The notes beneath the pieces are model-generated. The model did not search any database, was not told the origin of the DNA, and saw only the letters and a program-made list of their open reading frames with translations. 64,000 bases of DNA from Globodera rostochiensis (taxonomy: Eukaryota; Nematoda; Chromadorea; Rhabditida; Heteroderidae), in contig JAEVLN010000001.1 of assembly GCA_018350325.1 (NCBI GenBank), positions 3,151,501 through 3,215,500 of the forward strand. Reading direction: 5' to 3'. Within the stretch, counting starts at the first letter, position 1. Each line of letters begins with the position of its first letter. This document shows positions 55,125-64,000 of the stretch, one piece after another. Both the position numbers and the translations under genes were made by a program.

Positions 55125-57665
55125 ATTGGCCTTCAAACAGAGATGGAAGCAATCGCGGATTGCTGGAAATTGTGGCATTTTTGCGGTTGCGGATTTTTTG
55201 ATTTTTTCCGTAATTGGCTTAAAAATTTTTTGAAACGAATACTTTTTAATAATTTTTAAAAACTGAAAAATGTATTGTTTTTCTTCTTTCTTTCATCTTT
55301 TTAATTAAAATTTTGTAGTAGAGCCCGTCATTTTGAAAATTCCTGGACCCGGATGCCTGGACTTGGATTTGACTTGTCAAGTGAAACGATTAAAGCCCGG
55401 TTGGGAGGGGCCTGCCGAAAAAATTTTGAAAATTACATTTTTAAGAAAATTGATATTCATAATATTGCGGTGTTTACTAAAATTTTTAATTAATAAAAAA
55501 GAAGAGGTACGACAGTGCCGAAAGGCACCGACGGGTAAGATTTTTTGTATTCATGTAATTTGTTAAGAAAATTTGGGTTCTTGCGATTGTTTTAATATTT
55601 CATTATTTTAAAAATTTTAGATTCCGATGAATTTAGCCATATTATGTATATGCTTTTTCTTTATTATGTCAAGTTTTTTTTTCATCTTTTTCAAAAGTTC
55701 ATCCACGATTTTGTGCAAAATGTTTATTTTAAGTTGGAAGAAGCTAAACAAAGCGAGAATTTACATATTAAAAAAATTCTTAATAAAATTGCTTAAAAAA
55801 ACCCAAGGCTCCGAAAACTTTTTGTTCATCTTTAAAACGCACCCACAAACGATTATTTTTAAAATACCTATGCTTCCAACCTATTTTCTCGACCAAAAAT
55901 CACTTTTTGATAATTGCATTTTGATTTTTGGTGTGCAACTGCGAACCACGAAATTGATTTTTGGCAGTGATAAATTTTTATTGAATTTTATTAAAAAGTG
56001 CTGATGGATTTTGTGCAAGATTTCGCTGATTCTTTTTTTGCAGAAAAAATAAGTTGTGGTATGGCTGAATGTAGAGTGCGGCGTGTACCAATTCCAACAA
56101 AGAAAAGAATTGTCCGAGAATCGATTCTCTCAACATTTTGTTAACCCAAAAAGCGTCAACATTTTGCTGAAAGCAAATAAAGAATTCAAATTTATCATAA
56201 AATGAGATCAATTCCCAAAAGTCAAATTCTGACTGATAACGACGCCGGACAGTGAAAACAATTTTTTGTTGTTGAAGGATATGGTCGATTAAAATCAGAA
56301 ACGTGTTATTTACAAAAAGTTTGTTTTACGCATCGCATTACGCACATTTTGTCTTGCACGTTTTTTTCTCTGCGCTCTCATTGAGCACAAATTATCGATT
56401 TGGGCGGCCTTAACACTTATCGATTACTGGCCGATCCATCGCCCGCGTTTTGTTTTTGTTCATTTCCCAGCATTTGTCTGTTCATTCCTTCCGATTGGGT
56501 ACGTTTGGGCGCTCACGGTTGGGCGCTCACGGTTGGGCGCTCACGTTTGGGCGCCGGGTACGTTTGGGCGCCCGGTATGTAAGGTAGGCTAGTCAAAATT
56601 TTTGAAAAATTTTTTAAAGTTTTATTAAGCAATATTTTTTTTAAGGCTCTCATATAAACCTAACTTAGGCTTTACAATTTTTTGAAGAAAAAAAAAAAAT
56701 TTAAAAAGTCGATAAAAAGGGATTTCTAGGGGTATTCGGGGACGTAGAAGCGCATTCTGACCTCCATTTCGACCATTTCTGAATCCCGAACTCAATTCGA
56801 ACAATTTTTTCGAATACTCCAAAAATTTCATAAATTAATTTTCGTCTTAAAATTGTTCAAAAAGCTTGAATTCGGTCGTTACTTGCTTTTTCGCTGTTAT
56901 TTTGTGTTTTTAATTATTTGAAAAAAAATAGTGGAAAAAAATTAATTCAAAAATGTTCGAATTCGGGTTCGGGGTTCGCCATTCACAAATCCAAGCTTGG
57001 ATTCGTGTTCTAAGCATATTTTTACCCCTGAAACATGCATTTCAAAATTTTAAATTAAAAAAAAATTCACCCGGGACCGCAATTTTCAGCCTATTAGCAT
57101 AAGCTTCAAGACCAAAATGCTTTTTTAAGCCTCCAAGCATTCCCTAATTAGCCAACAGAAACATTTTTTAAAATTAAGTTGTTATATAAATGTTTTTGAT
57201 GTGGGCGCCCAACTGATCCTTTTATAAACTTTTGAACTCAGCGATAAAATGGGTCGGCTTCGGCTCCAGAGAACATTTCACACATTCAGTGAAATTCACT
57301 AATGTGTGAAATGTCCGGACACCATCGGCAACATAGATGGGCAAGGGGGGGGGGGGTCGGCTTGAGCGATGCGAAGTGCGATGTTAGGGGGTGGGGGTAG
57401 GGGTGGGGTTGCCGAGATTTCGCGTGCGATGTTGTCCGCCAGAGCGCCTGGCGCTCAATGGCAAGCCAACTGAGCGCCGCCGTTTTTTCGCGCACGATTT
57501 TTTCAACTACTTTTTAGTCGAGGGGCGGGTGGGCCAGCGGTGCCGATAGGCGCCGCCGAGAAAATTTTTGAATTTTAGACCCAATTTGTTAACAGATTTG
57601 CGACCAAAATTTCAAAAAAACGGTAATTTTTGAAGCCTTTTAAGAAGGGAGATGTCCGAAATTTT
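55125..57665. other. AT-rich non-coding DNA with small repeats
   Basis: No supported gene; a 125-codon AT-rich frame at 55627-56004 is compositionally a chance ORF. A CGACAGTGCCGAAAGGCACCGACGGG variant of the hairpin repeat lies at about 55509. A 14-bp GGGCGCTCACGGTT unit repeats at 56507-56565. Another hairpin repeat (GCGGTGCC/GGCGCCGCC) lies at about 57538. Confidence 0.5.
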
Positions 57666-57679
57666 TTTAGGGGTTTTTG

Positions 57680-58331
57680 ACTCAATTGTTCTCAAAACAA
57701 AACTACACTGATTGACAACATCAACACAAATCTCAACAACATCCTTTCCCTAACCCAAACTATTGTTACAGCGGCCCAATCAAACAACAACGAAATTCTA
57801 AACAGCGTCCTTTCAGCAATTTCAGTGGTGATCGACACGTGCAAAACGCAACTCACAGCTCTAAAACTCCAACAACAACCGGAGGAAGACCCATTCGAAC
57901 GGCGCGAACGAGAAAGATCGCTCGTCCTCATCGGACTCCCTGAAAGCACATCCGAACACTCCACCGAGCGAGTGCGATCCGACTTCGGCGAAGCCACCCG
58001 CGTACTCAACGAGCTAGGCGTTGAGTGCTCCCCAACGACTGTGTACCGTATGGGGAGACGAAACCTAGCAAACCAAGGTCATGGCCGTCTCCTTAAAGTT
58101 GTGCTCCCAGCACGAGTCTTCAGAAGTGTCGCGCTGGGCAGCTGGAAAACACACAGAGCAGAGATGCGCAAAGATCCAAAATGGAACAAACTGTTGATCC
58201 GTCCGTCACTGACAAAGGCCGAGCGAGACAAAGAGAAAGAAATGTGGCAGCAAAGAAATGAGGATCGGACCCGGCGCAACTCAAACTCAAACGATCCGAA
58301 CTCACGTATTCAATCACTTCCAAAAAACTAA
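57680..58331 (+). CDS. LINE ORF1-type protein (5' end uncertain)
   Basis: The open frame contains an Asn/Gln/Leu-rich N-terminal helical region (NILSLTQTIV..NNNEIL), then RERERSLVLIGLPES, a segment seen in ORF1-like RNA-binding proteins of LINEs, and a basic C-terminal part (WNKLLIRPSLTKAERDKEKEM) ending SLPKN before TAA. There is no ATG in the upstream part; the first internal start-like codons are GTG at 57825. It presumably binds element RNA. Its stop lies immediately after A_AAA_AAC. Confidence 0.65.
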
Positions 58332-61231
58332 GGTTTGGGGGTTCTTACGCTCTAATTCACTCCACTACCTTACCAAAGCCAAACAAACCCCCACACCGTC
58401 CTAACCCCAACCACAATTCTCGCTGTACTTCCGACCACATCCCAAAATCAGCCCCAGTCACAAAAATTCCATGCCTCTTCTTAAATTGCCAGTCAATCAT
58501 TAAAAAAATACCCATACTTCAACAAATCGTCTCTGTTTCCAATGCCAAAATAGTCCTATTAACCGAAACATGGATAAGCGAGCAAAACCTCTCCCCAAAC
58601 GAACTAAATTTTAACCAAAAATTCCAACTCTTTCTAACCAATCGCAATTCAAAAAAGCGTTTAGGCGGAGGAGTTGCTATCCTGATACACAAAACAATCC
58701 CCGGCAAAATTGTTTTTTCTCATTCTTTCTCGGGCATTGAAATCTTAGCGGTTGATACATCCTTTAAACATCATACTGTCAGATTTATTCTTATTTACCG
58801 ACCACCAGACTCCAACACCATGGATACAACCAAACTCATAAAACTCGTACAAAGCTACACCCACACACATTTTGTTATCTGCGGAGACTTCAATTTCGCT
58901 GACATCTCCTGGTCTCGTTTCTCTGCTAAAACCAAAATCTCCTTAAACTTCTTGGAATTTGTTCAAAATTTCAAACTTACTCAACACATCTCTGAGCCTA
59001 CCCACATTCATGGAAACACCCTCGACCTATGTATTACAAATTCCCCAGATCTCATTACAAATGTATATGTCAAACCTGGGTTATCTGATCACCATTCTAT
59101 CCATTTCCATTTAAATGCATCGCCCATCAAACACACACCTACAAAAATCCCCTCCTTTTCTCTCAAAAACATAACAAAACTAAAACCATCCCTCACCTTA
59201 CTTCCACAAATACTCATCCACTTTTTCACAAGCGCAGACAAATATAATGCCTTTTACGACTTCCTAAACCAGGCCATTCAAAAATTTATACCATACTTCA
59301 ATATTTCATCCAAGCCCAGCAAAATTAACTACCCACCCCACATAAAATCAATTTTAAACCAAAAAGCCATTTTATTTCGCCTCGCAAAAACCGACCCCAC
59401 CCTCAAAAAATCTTACATCCAACTATCCAAAACAGCCAAATCCCTAACCATCCAACACCATAAAGCTTCAATACGAAAAACCCTCTCCAGCCAAACCAAA
59501 CTATATTCATACTTGCGCAAATTTTCAAAAAATTATCAAAATTCATATTCCCTGCAAATAAACAATGAATTGATCTCACACATTCCTTCAATTTGTGAAA
59601 TATTCGCCGATACATTCTTCAAGTCATTCCAAAACATTCCGCTACACAATCCACCCTCAATCCACTGTACCTACCACAAAACAATTGATGATATCGATTT
59701 TGACGTTCTAAAGGTCTCACACGTTCTACAGCAACTACCCAACAAACTCAACAGTTCACCTGATCACCTCAATTTTCGCCTCCTCAAAAATTGTCACCTG
59801 GAACTCACTCCCATTCTCTCTGACCTCTTCCGACTATCCATGGACACATGTTTTATCCCGGACATTTGGAAATGCTCTCTCATTGTTCCTATACCCAAAA
59901 AAGGAAATAAGCATGATCCCTCAAATTATCGCCCCATTTCTATAACCTCTTCCCTATGCAGAATAATGGAAAAAATCATCTATTCCCAACTATTACATTT
60001 TCTTAACTCAGTCAAATTCTTCCACAAAAACCAATTTGGCTTCCTCAAGGGGCGATCCACTACTTTGCAATTAATCTCTTCCATCCACCTCTGGTACAAA
60101 TCAATTATGGAAAAACAGTCTATCCACACCATTTATGTTGACTTTAAAAAAGCCTTTGACTCCGTTCCTCATCGCTTCCTTATTTACAAACTTTCCCAAA
60201 TAGGCGTAAGGGGCAAACTCCTCGCATGGTTCTCCAATTATTTAAATAATAGAAAATTCATTGTTAAAATTCAAAATCATCAATCTTCCCCTCGCAACAT
60301 ATTATCAGGAGTACCACAGGGTTCAGTCCTAAGTCCACTACTTTTTCTCATCTATGTTAACGATTTACCCCCAAATGTAAACCCAACAGTCCAAATAAAA
60401 CTCTTCGCTGACGATCTCAAACTCTTCAAATCAACTCTCACCAATCACACCGATCATGCACTACAAAACGCTATAAACTCAATTTACCAATGGAGCTTAA
60501 ACTGGGCCCTCCCAATTTCAATAGAAAAGTCGTGTCTACTCCACATAGGAAACCCAACCTCCAATACTGTCTACCATATCAACAACCAATCACTCTACCC
60601 ACAAGAATCCATAACCGACTTAGGAATTCTTATCGACAACAAACTCCTTTTCCACCAACACATTTTTGCAATTGTCAAAAAAGCATACTACCGTTCATAC
60701 CAACTCACACGTGTACTAAACTCTTCAAACCCATCCATCTGGTCACAAGCATTTAAACTGTACATCAGGCCCCTACTTGAATATGGCTCAGAAATCTGGT
60801 CACCGGCAAATCGTAAACTCATCGACAAAATTGAAAATGTTCAAAAATACTTTACCCGCATTGCCTTACTCAAATCAAAACATTTACAACTACCATACCC
60901 ACAACGTCTTAAACTTTTCAAATTACCTTCTCTCGAACTTCGCAGAAAAATAATTGATTTAACCACTCTTTTCAAAATTTGTACGCGCCAAACACATCTA
61001 AATCCCAATGAAATATTAACCTTCTCACGCCGTCCCATTAGGAGACATCCCTTTCAGATTGTAGCAACACATAAAACATCCAAAACCCAAAACTCATTTG
61101 TTAACCGCAATATAAATTTCTGGAACACCCTTCCAAGACACTTATTTGAATCTGGTTCGTCAAAGCACTTCTCAAAACTAGTTCACACGCACCTTCTAAC
61201 TTTGCATTTATTTCATTTCGATTTATTGTGA
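58328..61231 (+). CDS. LINE ORF2: AP endonuclease and reverse transcriptase
   Basis: This frame is open from the ORF1 stop to 61231 (967 codons); its first ATG is at 58820, inside the endonuclease, so translation must begin by frameshift or reinitiation. Endonuclease motifs: FLNCQSI (~58474), LTETW, GGGVAILI, YRPPDS (~58800), GDFNF and SDHHSI (~59085). Reverse transcriptase: PIPKKGN, NYRPIS, KNQFGFLKGRSTTLQL, VDFKKAFDSVPH, GVPQGSVLSPLLF and the catalytic FADD box at about 60403. No RNase H domain is evident. The frame has no internal stop, so the enzyme may be functional if the 5' end is complete. Confidence 0.9.
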   Translation, partial: LRFGGSYALIHSTTLPKPNKPPHRPNPNHNSRCTSDHIPKSAPVTKIPCLFLNCQSIIKKIPILQQIVSVSNAKIVLLTETWISEQNLSPNELNFNQKFQLFLTNRNSKKRLGGGVAILIHKTIPGKIVFSHSFSGIEILAVDTSFKHHTVRFILIYRPPDSNTMDTTKLIKLVQSYTHTHFVICGDFNFADISWSRFSAKTKISLNFLEFVQNFKLTQHISEPTHIHGNTLDLCITNSPDLITNVYVKPGLSDHHSIHFHLNASPIKHTPTKIPSFSLKNITKLKPSLTLLPQILIHFFTSADKYNAFYDFLNQAIQKFIPYFNISSKPSKINYPPHIKSILNQKAILFRLAKTDPTLKKSYIQLSKTAKSLTIQHHKASIRKTLSSQTKLYSYLRKFSKNYQNSYSLQINNELISHIPSICEIFADTFFKSFQNIPLHNPPSIHCTYHKTIDDIDFDVLKVSHVLQQLPNKLNSSPDHLNFRLLKNCHLELTPILSDLFRLSMDTCFIPDIWKCSLIVPIPKKGNKHDPSNYRPISITSSLCRIMEKIIYSQLLHFLNSVKFFHKNQFGFLKGRSTTLQLISSIHLWYKSIMEKQSIHTIYVDFKKAFDSVPHRFLIYKLSQIGVRGKLLAWFSNYLNNRKFIVKIQNHQSSPRNILSGVPQGSVLSPLLFLIYVNDLPPNVNPTVQIKLFADDLKLFKSTLTNHTDHALQNAINSIYQWSLNWALPISIEKSCLLHIGNPTSNTVYHINNQSLYPQESITDLGILIDNKLLFHQHIFAIVKKAYYRSYQLTRVLNSSNPSIWSQAFKLYIRPLLEYGSEIWSPANRKLIDKIENVQKYFTRIALLKSKHLQLPYPQRLKLFKLPSLELRRKIIDLTTLFKICTRQTHLNPNEILTFSRRPIRRHPFQIVATHKTSKTQNSFVNRNINFWNTLPRHLFESGSSKHFSKLVHTHLLTLHLFHFDLL

Positions 61232-61310
61232 CAGACACAAATCTCACATCTGTAAGTGACATAAGTCATAGACATTTGTCCTTGATGCTGAATAAATAAA
61301 TAAAAATTAG

Positions 61311-61969
61311 TCCAAAAAATACATTTGCGATGTTTTTTCTCTCTTTATTTTTCCTACGCTGAGAAAAAATTTTCTTTTTCAAAATTTTGAAATTTGGTGC
61401 TAAGTTGTTACAGTGGGGAGTGTGACCCCCCCCCCCCTTGCCCATCTATGATCGGCAATTTCCTTTTTTGCTCTTCGGTTGATCTTTCGCCACATTTTTT
61501 CCACAAATTCTTGCAGATTTGATAAATTTTGTTAGAGTTCGACGCTAGAAATTTGAGATTCTCGATCGAAATTTCGGTCAATGAAAACAAAATGTTTTAA
61601 AGTGAAATTTTTTTAATTCACTAAAAAATTACGTAAAATTTCAAACAAAAGCGAGTCGGGTCAAAGTATCGAGTTGGGGAGACACCAACATCTTTATTTT
61701 TGCGTTGATGTACTTTTTCAGAAAATTTTGATGGCCACCCTCCTGTTTAATATACCTATTTCTCTCTTCGTTACCCATTATTATTTCTTCGTTCTTATTT
61801 TGTCCTAATTTTTCATTTATGATGGTGATTTCTTTACCCCCCCCCCCCGAACAAAAAAAAAGATAAACTTATTTTAGCCCTCAATGACATAAGTGCCCTA
61901 ATTTTTATATTTTTTCAATTTTTAGCTAATTGGAATCATTAAAATTATTTGAATTTGCAACAACAAAAA
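61311..61969. other. 5' flank of the complete F-box-like gene
   Basis: AT-rich, C runs at 61427-61438 and 61839-61848, no gene. The region upstream of the ATG at 61970 is presumably the promoter; no specific element called. Confidence 0.4.
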
Positions 61970-63759
61970 ATGTCGGACAATCCGAAGAAAGTTGAGAAAC
62001 GGCTGAAAGAAATGTGAGTTTAGCCTTATTTCTGCGGGCTTCGGGGAATCCCCCCGGCCTTCACCGGAAAAAAGTTTTTTTCATCAGCTAAAAGAAAATT
62101 TCTGAAAATTTCCCGACGGTTCTCACGCCCTCCCCGCGTTAACGAGAAAATTACAGTTTTTTTGATATTTTTAACAAAACGGAGATTTGCCTATTTTTAA
62201 AACCCATTTATCTCATTTAAACCCCCGAATTTTCAGTTTCGTTTGTGACGACGTTTTGTTTGATGTGTTCAAATTCTGTGGGCCTTTTGAGCTCGGACTG
62301 AACGTGGCACTGATCAGCGATCGATTTGATCGTTTGGTGGACGCGCATTTCAAAACGAGGGAATGGTCGTTGGGCGAATTGGAAATTCGTCGCGCAGCTG
62401 GCGGGATTGGCGCTGAAATTGTCAAACGCTTTGGCAAGCGTCGGCTGGCAATTCCACAAATTCCGATTCCAGACAAAGTGATCGGCTTCCAAAGCCTTCG
62501 AATAAGGTCATTGATAGCTTAAATTGTTTGAAAGCAATTAAAAGTTGTTTCATCATATTCTTACAAATTAGTTATATCGACCGAAGTGTCATCGAATTTC
62601 TTCAATGCTTCCGCCGACTTTTCGACTCCAAAGGATCCAATCTTTCAATCAAAACATCCGTCGACCAAAACCGCAGTTGGCAAATCATTTTGGACGAGAT
62701 TTGGCCGTTGATCAACAACAACATTTGCATTCTTTTCTTCGATCCCTCCAGTCTCGACCGTTTGCACCAGTTCTCTCCGACCGTTTTCCGCGATTGTGCA
62801 AAGCTCCGCGTGCTCGAAGTCTTTGGTCCTTTTCCCGCGTTCCCGGCCGATGACAGTGCCGGCGCTTCTTTTGGCCAAGCAGTGGCCAAATGGTTGCACA
62901 CGCCCCGCGGGGATGGACTTCCAAAGTTGTTGCGATGCATCTCTAATAAGGATGGAATTGAAGAGGGGCTGAAAATGGTAATAATTCTTGGTGGGTAAAC
63001 TAAACTCATCCATACTCAACCTCAGAAAACTCCCAAAAATCGTATTTAAACTTTCTCAAGTGTTAAGGCCATAACTTTTTAACTATTCGTCCACACACTA
63101 AGCTTTAACTTAATATTAGCTTTTTTAAAATTTGTTCATTTAAGGAATTTGTCCATTCGACGGATCCGGTCAATTTCATCATAAGTCTTTGGGCTTCTTC
63201 TAATGTTCACATTGTGCCATTTGAACTGCAAGACAATTTGACGGGGGAGCGATTTGTGTGCCGACGCTGTAACAATTATTGGCTGTTGGTTCGTTGTCCG
63301 ATTGAGCGCGACGAGGACAAATGGGACGAGTGGGAGCAGGAGGCGGCTGATTGGAATTGCTATGGGCGGTGGAATTGCGTTCGCATTGACTTCAACGACA
63401 GTGCCATCGACGACGGGTAAGGGCAAGTTTGGGGGGGGGAGGATTTGTCGCATATGGAAATCTTTACAAATTGGCAAAATAAGGACTCGGAGGCCTCAAC
63501 GAAGGACTATAAATAAGGACAGATACGACACGACCTCTGAAGTTACTTATCCCCCCTTTTTTAGGGCCGCAAATTGCACATTTTAAAAATGTTAACAAAC
63601 AGCGCGCTTTCTTGAATAAGTAACCCACCCATTTTCTTCCAATGGCACTGCCGGTTCTTCCCAGATTCCACTCACTCATTTACTTTTATTTCTATTTTTA
63701 GACTGCTTGAAGTTGAAGCAAAAAAAGGTCCGAGTGAGCCCAAAAAGAGAAAGAACTGA
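61970..63759 (+). CDS. F-box-like family protein, complete, 349 aa
   Basis: Exons: 61970-62013, 62237-62506, 62572-62977, 63145-63416, 63702-63759; phases join to 1050 nt. Exon 2 has [38 protein letters not shown], an F-box-like three-helix pattern, then [13 protein letters not shown]. Exon 3: [45 protein letters not shown] and [14 protein letters not shown]. Exon 4: [30 protein letters not shown] and the acidic/Trp-rich [20 protein letters not shown]. Exon 5 gives a basic tail, EPKKRKN, a possible nuclear signal. This is the best template for judging the five damaged copies here. Adaptor function in ubiquitin ligation is inferred, not shown. Confidence 0.83.
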
Positions 63760-64000
63760 GAAACGATGGAATTTGGATGAAAATATTCAAAAAATGGACT
63801 AAACAATTAAATTGTTGCTTTTTTCTTTTCAATATGAATCTATGCTTTTTGTTCTCTTTTTTGCCCGGGTGCAAAATGATTTTTGGAATATTCAAAAATA
63901 AATGGTTGGGGGCTGTGGGTCGGCCGGTAGCAAAAAAAAAAGAAGGAAAAAATTCTGGTGGCACCAACAAGCGTCCGTCGCTGGGGAAATTTTCGATTAA
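63760..64000. other. 3' flank, paralogous to the flank after 51737
   Basis: Shares GGAATTTGGATGAAAATATTC, CTTTTTGTTCTCTTTTTTGCC and AATAAATGGTTGGGGG with 51738-52040, i.e. the F-box-like genes were duplicated together with their downstream DNA, including the SPRY relic. Confidence 0.7.

Larger units (their letters stand above)
57680..61310 (+). mobile_element. Non-LTR (LINE) retrotransposon, CR1/jockey-like, nearly full length
   Basis: Two overlapping frames (ORF1 to 58331; ORF2 58328-61231) followed by a ~75-bp 3' UTR and an AATAAATAAATAAA-type tail near 61295-61308, typical of microsatellite-tailed LINEs. The left edge is not sharp: ORF1 is open back to a TGA near 57667 with no ATG, suggesting 5' truncation. 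No target-site duplication was identified. Confidence 0.85.

Noticed and set aside
55627..56004. 125-codon Phe/Ile/Lys-rich frame
   Set aside because: Composition equals translated AT-rich DNA; no motif, homologous copy or splice context.
58079..59615. Minus-strand frames over the LINE
   Set aside because: Shadows of ORF1/ORF2; the plus strand has the endonuclease and reverse transcriptase motifs.

Overview
The window is nuclear DNA of a plant-parasitic cyst nematode (Heteroderinae; Globodera is the best guess). Grounds: short introns with GT...TTTCAG borders, a nematode cuticle collagen, a SPRYSEC-type secreted SPRY gene plus SPRY relics, and two expanded families (an F-box-like family and a large P-loop GTPase family) that I associate with cyst nematodes. 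It is AT-rich, full of C/G homopolymers and repeats, and contains a 503-base scaffold gap and stray N calls.

Layout. 0-8 kb: an open frame running off the left edge, a Polinton-like integrase, and two satellite arrays (1.06-1.85 and 5.70-6.90 kb). 8.2-10.35 kb (-): an 11-exon cuticle collagen. 12.86-15.76 kb (-): lysosomal palmitoyl-protein thioesterase 1 (PPT1). 16-20 kb: fragments of the F-box-like family, a foldback transposon and a relic of the GTPase 3' end. 20.66-22.15 kb (+): a SPRYSEC effector-like gene whose SPRY exon is split by a hAT-like element. 22.4-23.3 kb: a second hAT-like element. 23.6-27.0 kb: a 5'-truncated copy of PPT1, itself interrupted by a TA-flanked mariner-like element. 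27.4-29.9 kb (-): two more F-box-like copies, one frameshifted. 30-34.5 kb: repeat-rich, no supported gene. 34.5-47.8 kb: a large GTPase gene and its inverted duplicate, with two satellites: a 24-bp array expanded in an intron of one arm, and a hairpin-forming ~65-bp array between the arms. 47.8-49.3 kb: an error-rich near copy of 52.2-53.7 kb next to the gap. 50.4-51.7 and 61.97-63.76 kb (+): F-box-like genes, the second apparently complete (349 aa). 54.08-55.12 kb: a hAT-like element with perfect 8-bp target duplications. 57.7-61.3 kb: a nearly full-length non-LTR retrotransposon with a canonical -1 slippery heptamer at the ORF1 stop.

There are no operons or common pathway here. Two conserved single genes (collagen, PPT1) sit in a fast-moving accessory landscape. 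Effector-like and expanded families (SPRY, F-box-like, GTPase) are being duplicated, broken and invaded by DNA transposons. Exon coordinates below come from reading splice sites by eye and checking that phases join; they have not been tested against transcripts or databases.
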